Of a stretch of DNA of 10,355 bases, positions 1-6,781 are shown piece after piece. A program made the translations under genes and the position numbers. Positions within the stretch are counted from its first letter, which is position 1. Each line of letters starts with the position of its first letter. The DNA comes from Thiomargarita sp. (GTDB lineage: Bacteria > Pseudomonadota > Gammaproteobacteria > Beggiatoales > Beggiatoaceae). The notes under the pieces were generated by a model. It worked only from the letters and a program-made list of their open reading frames with translations. It searched no databases and was not told the origin of the DNA. The stretch lies in contig JAUXCJ010000009.1 of NCBI GenBank assembly GCA_030618965.1, positions 1-10,355 on the forward strand. Direction: 5' to 3'.

Positions 1-12
1 ACCCAGTCTGTT

Positions 13-65
13 AGTCGGCTTCAGCCGACTTTAGCTTTTAGCCTTGGGATTTATCCCAAGGCTAA
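13..65. repeat. Pair of adjacent perfect palindromes (dispersed-repeat-like)
   Basis: There are two hairpins in a row. The first has stem AGTCGGC (13-19), loop TTCA and stem GCCGACT (24-30). The second is a 13-bp perfect stem, 38-50 with 53-65, built on TAGCCTTGGGAT and its complement, with a two-base centre. Perfect palindromes of this kind directly before a gene look like dispersed REP-type elements, and I recall similar ones in large AT-rich bacterial genomes; no search was possible. The second stem ends three bases before the Shine-Dalgarno site of the next gene, so it would sit in that gene's leader if the promoter lies upstream of the window. Confidence 0.7.
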
Positions 66-67
66 CT

Positions 68-72
68 AAGGA
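68..72 (+). promoter_or_regulatory. Ribosome binding site that decides the start at 80
   Basis: AAGGA lies seven bases before ATG 80. The reading frame could open 12 codons earlier at a TTG (44), but that TTG is inside the palindrome and has no Shine-Dalgarno site. The ATG at 80 also places the first beta strand of the NYN domain at the usual distance from the N-terminus. Confidence 0.7.
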
Positions 73-79
73 ACTCAAC

Positions 80-1435
80 ATGTCATTTAACGTGGCGATT
101 TTTTACGATATTGAAAACCTATTAAAAGGATACAACTTTTCTCCGGATTTAATCAGCAATTTATCACTTAAAGAAATTGTCAATCTCATTAATCAAACCA
201 ATGAACTGGGAAAAATTGCAGTTCAACGCGCCTACGCAAATTGGAGTGATCCAAGATTAGGTAATCTGCGTAATGAAATAAATGAGTTAGGCATTGATCC
301 CATTCAAGTTTTTGGCTTTTCTCGTGACCATAAAAAAAATGCTGCCGACATCCAATTAGCCATTGATGCTATTGATATGGCTCATATTCGTCCGGCTATA
401 GAAATCTATGTCATAGTCTCAGGAGATGGTGGCTTTGCAGCTTTAGCCAAAAAACTACATGAATACGGAAAAACAGTCATCGTCTGTGCATATCCCAATA
501 TGAGCAATCGTATTTTAAAAGCCGTTTGTGATGAGTTTATTCCTATTCCTGATCCTGAAGTCTTCAATCCAGAACGACAAGATAGCAAGATAACAGAAAC
601 CAACAAATATCAAGTCAATGACCCAAAAGTAGTGAGATTAATACCCAAAATCCGCGAACTGATGACAAATAATCCCGATGATGGGGTTGCTCTTACAAAA
701 GCACTTTTGAGACTGTTTGCGGAAGATACAAGCTTACGTCGTATAATGATGGATGGCGGGATTTACTTATCCACGATTAGAGAAGCTGTTAGATATGCCA
801 TACCTGATTTTCAACAAAGCCATTTTGGATTTCCAAAATTTACCGAGTTCTTACAATATGTTTGCAAAGATACCCCGCTTTGTTTAGTACGTCCTCAGCA
901 TTCCTCAGTTTTCTTAACGACGAAAAATTCGGTGCCTAATGGTGTTGAAATTTTGCCAGAATTAGATGCTGAATACCTACATTCTCCATCCCATTATTGT
1001 TCTATTTTGGCAACAGGTCATCCGATGTTTCGACTGCCTTCTCCTGATGTACTTAAAAAAACCGCAGAATGGATTAGTCAAAATCCACTTAAAGAAGTAC
1101 TTTTTGGAACAGCCATCGAGAATATAACAGCCGTTTTAAATACTGACACTGGTGATAGTCTTGATACTGAAGCCGTTAAATTATCTCTTCTTTGCTTTGC
1201 ATCAGCAGATATTTTTGAACAAATACCTGAAGGAGTGCCAATTTCAGAACAAAATCTTACTTTAAAAGAAAACTATGCTACTTCTGACAACATCCTATCC
1301 ACACTCCACAATGCCATTTATAAGAAATTGGATAATTCTATATCAGTTGTGAAGCAAGCAATCCTTACAGAAATTTTATCCAGTGATGATGATCAAAATG
1401 ATCAGGCATTCGATATATGCTCAAATCAGAACTGA
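80..1435 (+). CDS. NYN-domain (PIN-like) ribonuclease with OST-HTH/LOTUS domain
   Basis: 451 residues. Residues 3-155 form a NYN domain (LabA/DUF88 type, PIN-like nuclease fold). An FYDIEN motif near the start carries D10 and N13, followed by an acidic residue in KKNAAD (D90) and the SGDGGF motif (D116). These are the expected metal-binding acidic positions of a one- or two-metal RNase. Residues about 183-280 form an OST-HTH/LOTUS winged-helix domain, seen from the GFPKFTEFLQYV segment; this family binds RNA. The rest (about 290-451) is a conserved-looking extension with a PMFRLPSPDVL segment, perhaps a second degenerate helical domain. There is no signal peptide or membrane segment, so the protein is cytoplasmic. 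The next gene begins inside its last codons, so the two are translated together. The RNase activity is inferred from the domain family; the substrate is unknown. Confidence 0.88.
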   Translation: MSFNVAIFYDIENLLKGYNFSPDLISNLSLKEIVNLINQTNELGKIAVQRAYANWSDPRLGNLRNEINELGIDPIQVFGFSRDHKKNAADIQLAIDAIDMAHIRPAIEIYVIVSGDGGFAALAKKLHEYGKTVIVCAYPNMSNRILKAVCDEFIPIPDPEVFNPERQDSKITETNKYQVNDPKVVRLIPKIRELMTNNPDDGVALTKALLRLFAEDTSLRRIMMDGGIYLSTIREAVRYAIPDFQQSHFGFPKFTEFLQYVCKDTPLCLVRPQHSSVFLTTKNSVPNGVEILPELDAEYLHSPSHYCSILATGHPMFRLPSPDVLKKTAEWISQNPLKEVLFGTAIENITAVLNTDTGDSLDTEAVKLSLLCFASADIFEQIPEGVPISEQNLTLKENYATSDNILSTLHNAIYKKLDNSISVVKQAILTEILSSDDDQNDQAFDICSNQN

Positions 1436-2643
1436 TCCTCCCTCGCCTAAAAAAACGTGGCAAAGAAATCGCACCGCTCGCCCTGCCCACGGATTATCAT
1501 TATATTGAAATTGCTAATCATTTAATAGACATAGTAAAAGCACACGTCGGACAAAGCCGAGGCGAACTGGATGATGCCCTCCGCGCTTATGAGGGCGAAA
1601 GTTTAGATTATCGCATCATGCGCGGCTTAGCCAATGTCTTGGTAAGCCGCTGCATTTTTGGTCATGATTTTCCCATGAATCCGGTTGAATTAAGAAACGC
1701 CTTATTTAATCGAGGCCCAATTACAATCAAAACCGACTTATTAAGCACCACTACACGACCAGAAGCGATAGCAGAAACCGCCACCCAATTTGGCCTCACA
1801 AGCAAACAAGTTGAACAAGCCCTATTTGCAGACTTACTAGAAGAACGGATTTTACTAGGAATGGGAGAAATTATGAACCCAGTTGATTTAATTGCTCGTT
1901 ACAATTTAGAAGTAGCACGCGGCTTATTATATTGGGCGCGAGAAGTAGATATATTAGTGCGGGATAGCTACAAAGATTTATTCAAATATATCAAGTTATT
2001 CAAACTCATGCACACCATTTACCCCTTACCCCAGCAAGGCTACAATATTATCCTGCACGGCCCTATATCGCCGTTTGTCAAATCAACAATGCGTTATGGC
2101 TTACAGTTCGCCAAATTTCTACCCGCCCTGTTACTATCCCAAAACTGGCGCATGGATGCAGAAGTACAACCCCCTGAAACCGGAAAAAGTTTCCACTATA
2201 CTTTAGATAAAAGTACCCCTTTACGCAGCCATTTTAAAACTTCTAATTTATTTGATAGCAAACTAGAAGCCGATTTCGCCGCAGACTTTGAAGCTAAATA
2301 TGGCGGCACCAAGCGAAAATGGATATTATCCAGAGAAGATGAACTCATTGTTCTCGGCGACACCGTAATGATTCCTGACTTTTCCTTAACTCACCATAAA
2401 GATGGACGACGTGCCTTAATTGAAATTATAGGCTTCTGGCATCCTCGCTATTTGCAACGGAAATTAGAGAAAATACATGAAGCTGGACGAAGTGATCTGA
2501 TTTTATTACTTTATGAAAGTAGCAATGTAGCGGAAGGTGTTTTTGAAGAAATGTCAGCAGGAGAAGTCCTGAGATTTACTAAAAAACCGGTACTAAAAGA
2601 AGTGTTGGCAGCGGTGGAACGATGTGCAGTGTTGCCTCAATGA
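1417..2643 (+). CDS. DUF790 / Bax1-like PD-(D/E)xK nuclease
   Basis: 408 residues, close to full length for DUF790. The N-terminus (MLKSELILPRLKKRGKEI) is typical of the family. The C-terminal third carries the nuclease core: an acidic helix (LEADFAADFEAKYG, about 283-296), then VMIPDFSL with D321, then ALIEIIGFW with E336, then a basic stretch RYLQRKLEKI. This is the PD-(D/E)xK arrangement. In archaea the homologue Bax1 binds the XPB-type helicase and cuts DNA, and many bacterial copies sit beside such a helicase. No helicase is seen downstream here; upstream lies outside the window. The ATG lies 19 bases inside the preceding gene's end and has only a weak CAGG upstream, so translation is probably coupled to the NYN gene. 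DNA or RNA cleavage is inferred from the fold motif. Confidence 0.85.
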   Translation: MLKSELILPRLKKRGKEIAPLALPTDYHYIEIANHLIDIVKAHVGQSRGELDDALRAYEGESLDYRIMRGLANVLVSRCIFGHDFPMNPVELRNALFNRGPITIKTDLLSTTTRPEAIAETATQFGLTSKQVEQALFADLLEERILLGMGEIMNPVDLIARYNLEVARGLLYWAREVDILVRDSYKDLFKYIKLFKLMHTIYPLPQQGYNIILHGPISPFVKSTMRYGLQFAKFLPALLLSQNWRMDAEVQPPETGKSFHYTLDKSTPLRSHFKTSNLFDSKLEADFAADFEAKYGGTKRKWILSREDELIVLGDTVMIPDFSLTHHKDGRRALIEIIGFWHPRYLQRKLEKIHEAGRSDLILLLYESSNVAEGVFEEMSAGEVLRFTKKPVLKEVLAAVERCAVLPQ

Positions 2644-2763
2644 ACAAAGTGGCTTGTTATACTTAGCACCTTCACAATTTTAGCTTTTGTCATTTCGAGT
2701 CCTGTGTAAAAAAAATTAAGTAAAACCCTAGTGCAAGAAATCCTTGTACACCAGAAAAAACAC

Positions 2764-2885
2764 TGAATCGCGGATTAAACGGATTACACGGATTACACGG
2801 ATTAAAAAACCTTTAAGGCACGCCTACGCCTCGGTTTTGAGTTTAAATCTGCGTAATCTGTGTAATCCGTTTAATCCGCGATTCA
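2764..2885. repeat. Long inverted repeat with 9-bp internal period, copy 1
   Basis: The left arm 2764-2803 pairs with the right arm 2846-2885 over 40 positions. It has one A/C mismatch and two pairs that would be G-U in RNA. The loop is 42 bases. Each arm is itself made of 9-base steps (CGGATTAAA, CGGATTACA, CGGATTACA, CGGATTAAA), so it is a tandem repeat folded into an inverted repeat. A second copy with nearly identical arms but an unrelated loop is at 6782-6909. It lies after the DUF790 gene, and a run of T follows the right arm, so it could also slow or end transcription. Confidence 0.9.
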
Positions 2886-2891
2886 AAGTTT

Positions 2892-3099
2892 TTATTCCTT
2901 ATTCCCACTACGACGCACCTGACAGCCAGATTCAATATCCCAAGCCCCTTTAGCGTTATTTCGCAAGTAGCAGTTTTCTATCGTACCTGCTCCGTTATCA
3001 TATACATACAGCAAGTAACGTTATCAAATGATGGGTTGAGCAGTTACGTAATGCTTGAGCAATATTGGTGGCATTTTTGACTACCCGTAAAGTACCCAT
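2892..3099 (-). pseudogene. C-terminal remnant of a right-handed parallel beta-helix protein
   Basis: Reading the minus strand from about 3011 to a TAA at 2892-2894 gives a peptide that begins LYVYDNGAGTIENC, continues with LRNNAKGAWDI, and ends in VRRSGNKE. The pattern YVYDNG.GT.E.C...NN..GAW matches the repeat unit and end of secreted or repeat-type beta-helix proteins (NosD/pectate-lyase-like, FBXO11-like repeats), which are common in large sulfur bacteria. Upstream of 3011 this frame is closed by stops. A shifted frame (to about 3099) reads KNATNIAQALRNC, which resembles the preceding helix turn, so a frameshift is likely. There is no start, no ribosome site and no room for a whole protein. 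I conclude it is a decayed gene end. The upstream boundary is uncertain. Confidence 0.5.
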
Positions 3100-3228
3100 C
3101 TAGCTTTGCTTGCCACAACTAGCCATTTCTGCGATAATTTTTCGACCGATTGTGCGTAATTTTCTGAGTCATTTGTATTTTCATAGCACAGATATGATAC
3201 AGAAAAACTATGAGCGGCTGCTATATAT
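3100..3228. other. Non-coding stretch without a recognisable gene
   Basis: I see no convincing gene here. A minus-strand frame stays open from 3251 to a TAG at 3081-3083 (56 codons) but lacks a start codon, a ribosome site and any motif I recognise. On the plus strand a TATGAT (3193-3198) could be a -10 element for a short transcript ending at the terminator 3229-3273, but no good -35 sits at the right distance. Confidence 0.4.
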
Positions 3229-3273
3229 GGCTTTTTTAAAACTGTCCAGCCTTAAATAAAAAGCCTTTTTTTT
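3229..3273 (+). terminator. Intrinsic terminator (or attenuator) before the radical SAM gene
   Basis: GGCTTTTT (3229-3236) pairs perfectly with AAAAAGCC (3258-3265) and is followed at once by eight T (3266-3273). The loop is about 21 bases. The strand is plus. The nearest plus-strand stop codon upstream is almost 600 bases away, while the next start codon is only 35 bases downstream. It therefore either insulates the gene at 3308, whose promoter would be the AT-rich TATAAA boxes at 3279-3294, or acts as an attenuator in its leader. Confidence 0.55.
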
Positions 3274-3307
3274 CATATTATAAAACAGTATAAAGTAGAG
3301 AAAATTT

Positions 3308-5122
3308 ATGCAGACCCATCAGAATTCTGTCAAGAGGGTATTCCATTTCATCATGATCAAGCCGTCCCATTATGATGACGACGGTTATGTGATCCAATGG
3401 GTACGCTCTTCCATTCCAGCAAACAGTTTAGCAACAGTTTATGGTTTAGCAATGGATTGTGCCGAAAGGCGCGTCTTAGGAGAAAACGTGGATATCCGTT
3501 TGACTGCCTACGATGAGACTAACACCCGGATTTTGGCAAACAAGCTTGTCACCCAGATCCGTAAGGACGGTGGTCATGGCTTAGTCGGTTTGGTCGGGGT
3601 GCAGACCAATCAATTTCCTAGGGCCATGGACCTTGCCCGCGTGCTGCGTACCGCAGATATCCAAGTCTGTATCGGAGGCTTTCATATTAGTGGTTGCCTA
3701 GCCATGTTGAAGACTCTTCCCACTGAAATTCAGGAGGCCCTAGATATTGGGGTATCCTTGTTTTCCGGTGAACTGGAAGAAAACCGCCTAGAGTCTTTGC
3801 TCCAGGATGCCGATCGGGGAAAGATGAAGCCAATCTATGATTATGTGGGTAAATTGCCCGCTCTCCCGGGACAGCCAGTACCCTATCTGCCCGCTTCCCG
3901 CCTGCGACGTACCGCTGGTCTCCGAACTTCCTTCGATGCCGGTCGTGGTTGCCCTTTCGTCTGTAGCTTTTGCACCATTATCAATGTGCAAGGACGTAAG
4001 TCCCGTTTTCGTACTGCCGATGATGTAGAGCATATTGTGCGGAGCAATGCCGCTCAGGGCGTTTATAATTTCTTTATCAGTGATGACAACTTTGCCCGCA
4101 ATAGAAACTGGGAATCCATATTAGACCGTTTGATTGAGCTTCAGGAGAAGGAAGGCATGAAAATGAAGGTCATTCTGCAGGTTGACACTATGTCCCACAG
4201 GATATCCGGATTCATCGAAAAAGCTGGTCGCGCTGGTGTGGATCGGGTTTTCATCGGTATAGAAAACATTAATCCTGATGCCCTAAAAAAGGTGAAGAAA
4301 GGCCAAAACCATATCGCTGAATATCGGGCAATGCTACAGGCATGGCATAATGTGGGTGCCCTCACCTATGGCGGCTATATTCTAGGCTTCCCTACCGATA
4401 CCCCCGAGACTATTGAGCGGGACATCAAAATCATTCAACGCGAACTGCCATTGGATATTCTAGAATTCTTTATCCTCACGCCACTGCCGGGTTCTCAAGA
4501 TCATAAAGTACTCTTTGAACAGGGAACGGAGATGGACCAAGACATGAATAAGTATGACCTAGAACATGTCATTACCAACCATCCGAATATGTCCAAGGAG
4601 GAATGGAAGAAGGTATATCTCAAGGCTTGGGATATCTATTACACCCCGGCACATGTGGAAACCGTGATCAGGCGAGCCAAGGCTTGGGGTTATAAGCCCG
4701 AAAATATGAAGGTCAAGCTATTATCATTCTACGGCTGCGTACTGTTCGAGAAAATCCATCCCTTGGAGGGCGGTATCTTCCGTCTCAAGTATCGCCGCGA
4801 CCGCCGTCCTGGCATGCCATTGGAAAATCCTCTAATCTTCTATCCCAAGTATCTATGGGAAACAGCACTGAAATATATCCGTTTCTATCGTATGGCACGG
4901 CATTACAACCGTATTTGCAAACGGGTGATCGACGAACACGATGTAGATCTTAGTAATGATATCGCCATGAAGCCGGTGAAAAAGGATGATTCTGTTACAG
5001 AAAAAAAGAAAATCAATATTAACTCGGTTTTTGAAGATGAAAATACACCAAATAACTACCACGATTACCATATTGATGAAGAGGAACTAAAGAAAACTTT
5101 GGAGTCTATTTCTACACAGTAA
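3308..5122 (+). CDS. B12-binding-type radical SAM protein of unknown substrate
   Basis: 604 residues. The N-terminal part (about 9-200) looks like a cobalamin-binding Rossmann domain: first strand VFHFIMIKPS, later GLVGLVGVQT and CIGGFHISG. I see no DxHxxG motif, so cobalamin, if bound, is not held by the classical histidine. The radical SAM domain (about 205-430) has C215, C219 and C222 in RGCPFVCSFC, the CX3CX2C cluster site. The C-terminal part is helical and basic, and the last 50 residues are charged and probably disordered. Start 3308 keeps the first beta strand; the next ATG (3353) would cut it. GTAGAGAAAA before the start is a weak ribosome site. The class includes methyltransferases and ring-forming enzymes such as BchE and HpnP, but none of these names is justified. 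Its codons are richer in G+C than those of its neighbours, suggesting transfer. Confidence 0.85.
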   Translation: MQTHQNSVKRVFHFIMIKPSHYDDDGYVIQWVRSSIPANSLATVYGLAMDCAERRVLGENVDIRLTAYDETNTRILANKLVTQIRKDGGHGLVGLVGVQTNQFPRAMDLARVLRTADIQVCIGGFHISGCLAMLKTLPTEIQEALDIGVSLFSGELEENRLESLLQDADRGKMKPIYDYVGKLPALPGQPVPYLPASRLRRTAGLRTSFDAGRGCPFVCSFCTIINVQGRKSRFRTADDVEHIVRSNAAQGVYNFFISDDNFARNRNWESILDRLIELQEKEGMKMKVILQVDTMSHRISGFIEKAGRAGVDRVFIGIENINPDALKKVKKGQNHIAEYRAMLQAWHNVGALTYGGYILGFPTDTPETIERDIKIIQRELPLDILEFFILTPLPGSQDHKVLFEQGTEMDQDMNKYDLEHVITNHPNMSKEEWKKVYLKAWDIYYTPAHVETVIRRAKAWGYKPENMKVKLLSFYGCVLFEKIHPLEGGIFRLKYRRDRRPGMPLENPLIFYPKYLWETALKYIRFYRMARHYNRICKRVIDEHDVDLSNDIAMKPVKKDDSVTEKKKININSVFEDENTPNNYHDYHIDEEELKKTLESISTQ

Positions 5123-5164
5123 GTTGGATTTTCGATATGGTTTTGGAAACACTCTTAAAATACT

Positions 5165-5338
5165 TTAGTATCTACGCGATCTACCCGATCTACCCGATCT
5201 ATGCGGGTGATGCATACACCCCAATATATGTGTTTCAAATTGTTTGACGTTACTAGAAGTAATATCAAAGCCAGATGGATCAAAAAATAAAGTCAATGCT
5301 AGCAATAATACTACAAAAAAATCTATAAGTATTTGCAT
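5165..5338 (-). CDS. Putative small membrane protein, 57 residues
   Basis: The minus strand reads ATG at 5338-5336 with GGAGA six bases upstream, a clear Shine-Dalgarno site, and a TAA at 5167-5165. A promoter with 17-base spacing lies about 110 bases upstream. The N-terminus (MQILIDFFVVLLLALTLFF) is one hydrophobic segment, either a membrane anchor or an uncleaved signal. A polar part follows (about 20-45, one Cys at 41, His-rich CMHHPH), then an arginine tail HRSGRSGRSRRY encoded by a 9-base tandem repeat. It lies just downstream of the NirJ-like gene on the same strand and is antisense to the likely 3' region of the gene ending at 5122. I do not recognise a family. The promoter, ribosome site and hydrophobic start together argue for a real gene, but chance cannot be excluded. 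Confidence 0.45.
   Translation of the reverse strand: MQILIDFFVVLLLALTLFFDPSGFDITSSNVKQFETHILGCMHHPHRSGRSGRSRRY
5168..5203. repeat. Short tandem repeat, 9-bp period
   Basis: There are four consecutive 9-base units: GTATCTACG, CGATCTACC, CGATCTACC, CGATCTATG. The middle two are identical and the outer two are decayed. Read on the minus strand they encode the Arg-Ser-Gly tail of the small protein at 5165-5338. The period is the same as in the long inverted repeats at 2764 and 6782, but the unit is different. Confidence 0.75.
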
Positions 5339-5398
5339 AAGTTTTCTCCAATATACATTTTTAGTTAAGGGTTTGATTTTAGATAGTTCCTACAAACC

Positions 5399-5424
5399 AA
5401 TGCCGGAGTGTTATGGCATTTTTT
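5399..5424 (+). terminator. Candidate intrinsic terminator / leader hairpin
   Basis: AATGCC (5399-5404) pairs with GGCATT (5415-5420) around a 10-base loop, and the T run reaches 5424. On the plus strand this fits a modest terminator for the transcript of the gene ending at 5122, leaving a long 3' tail. On the minus strand the same hairpin would lie in the 5' leader of the small gene 5165-5338, about 13 bases after its predicted transcription start. There it has no T run, so it would not terminate. Confidence 0.4.
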
Positions 5425-5444
5425 AATATTCTGATGATATATTG

Positions 5445-5473
5445 ATTATAGGTGAATATATGTGTTTTGTAAA
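5445..5473 (-). promoter_or_regulatory. Sigma-70-type promoter for the small gene 5165-5338
   Basis: On the minus strand TTTACA (5473-5468) and a perfect TATAAT (5450-5445) are separated by exactly 17 bases. The predicted transcription start is near 5438, giving a leader of about 100 bases to ATG 5338. A TTGACA further upstream (5503-5498) lacks a matching -10 and is probably not used. Confidence 0.55.
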
Positions 5474-5515
5474 AAAATTAAAACAATTCTAGTACTCTGT
5501 CAACCGTGTTTGTCA

Positions 5516-6736
5516 CTAATCAAATTTACCAAACCGTCTCGCCGACAGCACCGCCAAATGCTCAGGTGTCACCAGCGGTTCTCCCAGTTCTGCCACATAA
5601 GCTTCAGCGCGTTTTTTGACCATTTTACTCAAAAACGCTGGTATTCGCAGCATTCGCTGTTCAGCTTCTGAACTCCATTGAATCGACAAATCAGCCAACG
5701 GTTGAATAACTGAGCCACCTTGAGGTTTATAGGCACATAATGAGTCAGCATCCATCAAATCACCACCCGCTGCCAATGGGCGGGCACGACAACCACCACA
5801 AAGTTTTTTATATTCACAAACGCCACAATCCCCTTTAAGCGTCGGAGTTCGCAAAGCCTGAAAAGACTCATCCCAAATTTCCAAAAAGGGACGCTCACGA
5901 ATATTGCCCACTTCATCAGGAATATAAGGACAAGCAGTTACACTGCCTTCTGGTGTGATACGGCAATAATGAGTACCAGCGATACAACCATCACCTTCGT
6001 TGCCGCTAATCCTATTTAATGGTGAACTGGGATTACTTTGATAAGCAATACGTTTATAATGGGGCGCACAGCGAGGACGAATAATCATATCCTGACTTTT
6101 TGCCTGCGCTTCAATCAAATTTTTAAGCACCTGTTCATAGAGTGCCGCACTAATATCAGACAGAAATTGTCCACGCCCAGTGCAAACCAAAAAGAAGGCA
6201 TTAAATACTCGTGCGCCGCTACTGCGAGCAAAATCAATCATCGCGGACAATTCATTGGCATTATTTTCTGTCACCGAAAAATGAATTTGGAATGACAAAC
6301 TATGACGGCAGCAGTTTTCAATCCCCTTCATAGTTTTAGCCCATGCACCTGGAGCACCGCGAAAAGCATCATGATAAGCAGGATCGAGAGAATCTAAGCT
6401 AATACCTACTCCTAATAATCCAGACTTTTTAAGTGATTGCACACGTTTTTCGCTGAGCAATACAGCATTAGTACCTAATACCATAGATAAACCAAGTTGA
6501 GCACCATGAGCAATCAAAGTTTCCAAATCATGGCGTACCAGCGGCTCACCGCCCGTCAATACCACCATTGTTTCGGTACTACGCAAAGCTATGGAATCCA
6601 ATAATCCACAAACTTCATCAGTCGTCAATTCTTCAGGGCTACCCTTTTCCAATGTGTCAGCATCAAGGTAGCAATGATGACAAGCGAGGTTGCAGCGACG
6701 AGTTAGATTTATAGCTAATAAAAAAATGTTATTCAT
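5516..6736 (-). CDS. Radical SAM/SPASM protein (NirJ/AhbC-like) with C-terminal PCP_red domain
   Basis: 406 residues. The N-terminal radical SAM domain has NLTRRCNLACHHCY with C15, C19 and C22, then TGGEP at 61-65. RPRCAPHYKRI (C223) recalls the CAPH segment of haem-d1/alternative-haem enzymes such as NirJ and AhbC. The SPASM region carries Cys 251, 258, 269, 304, 307, 313, 316 and 334, enough for two auxiliary iron-sulfur clusters. Residues about 354-402 (from IQWSSEAEQRM, with RIPAF and later LVTPEHL) match the small domain at the end of protochlorophyllide reductase subunit B (PCP_red). The substrate is not known: a tetrapyrrole or a peptide are both possible. The ATG has no clear Shine-Dalgarno site. 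The gene is divergent from the stress-protein gene, which carries the same C-terminal domain, and a 128-bp inverted repeat lies between them. No other haem-d1 gene is in the window, so I do not call it nirJ. Confidence 0.85.
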   Translation of the reverse strand: MNNIFLLAINLTRRCNLACHHCYLDADTLEKGSPEELTTDEVCGLLDSIALRSTETMVVLTGGEPLVRHDLETLIAHGAQLGLSMVLGTNAVLLSEKRVQSLKKSGLLGVGISLDSLDPAYHDAFRGAPGAWAKTMKGIENCCRHSLSFQIHFSVTENNANELSAMIDFARSSGARVFNAFFLVCTGRGQFLSDISAALYEQVLKNLIEAQAKSQDMIIRPRCAPHYKRIAYQSNPSSPLNRISGNEGDGCIAGTHYCRITPEGSVTACPYIPDEVGNIRERPFLEIWDESFQALRTPTLKGDCGVCEYKKLCGGCRARPLAAGGDLMDADSLCAYKPQGGSVIQPLADLSIQWSSEAEQRMLRIPAFLSKMVKKRAEAYVAELGEPLVTPEHLAVLSARRFGKFD

Positions 6737-6781
6737 TGCAAGGATTGTTTATAATAAAAAATTAAGAGCAACTTTAAAGCT

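Noticed and set aside
44..79. TTG start giving 12 more residues to the NYN protein
   Set aside because: It lies in the palindrome, has no ribosome site and adds residues before the usual N-terminus of the domain; ATG 80 with AAGGA is better.
2644..2700. 18-codon minus-strand frame (MTKAKIVKVL...) with AGGA upstream
   Set aside because: Too short, no promoter seen, and it ends against the DUF790 stop; chance is the simplest reading.
2731..2749. Hairpin GTGCAAG/CTTGTAC after the DUF790 gene
   Set aside because: It has one G-U pair and no T run on either side, so it is not a terminator.
2764..2885. CRISPR array
   Set aside because: The 9-base repeats have no spacers between them and form a single inverted repeat, not a repeat-spacer array.
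2744..2953. 69-codon plus-strand frame
   Set aside because: It runs through the inverted repeat and is rich in Arg/Ile/Thr only because of the 9-base steps; it has no ribosome site.
3081..3251. 56-codon open minus-strand frame
   Set aside because: It has no start codon or ribosome site and no motif I recognise; it also runs through the terminator loop.
5244..5426. 60-codon plus-strand frame
   Set aside because: It is antisense to the better supported small gene, has low-complexity content, and lacks a ribosome site.
5498..5503. TTGACA on the minus strand after the radical SAM gene
   Set aside because: The sequence 17 bases on (TAATTT) is a poor -10; the TTTACA/TATAAT pair downstream is better.
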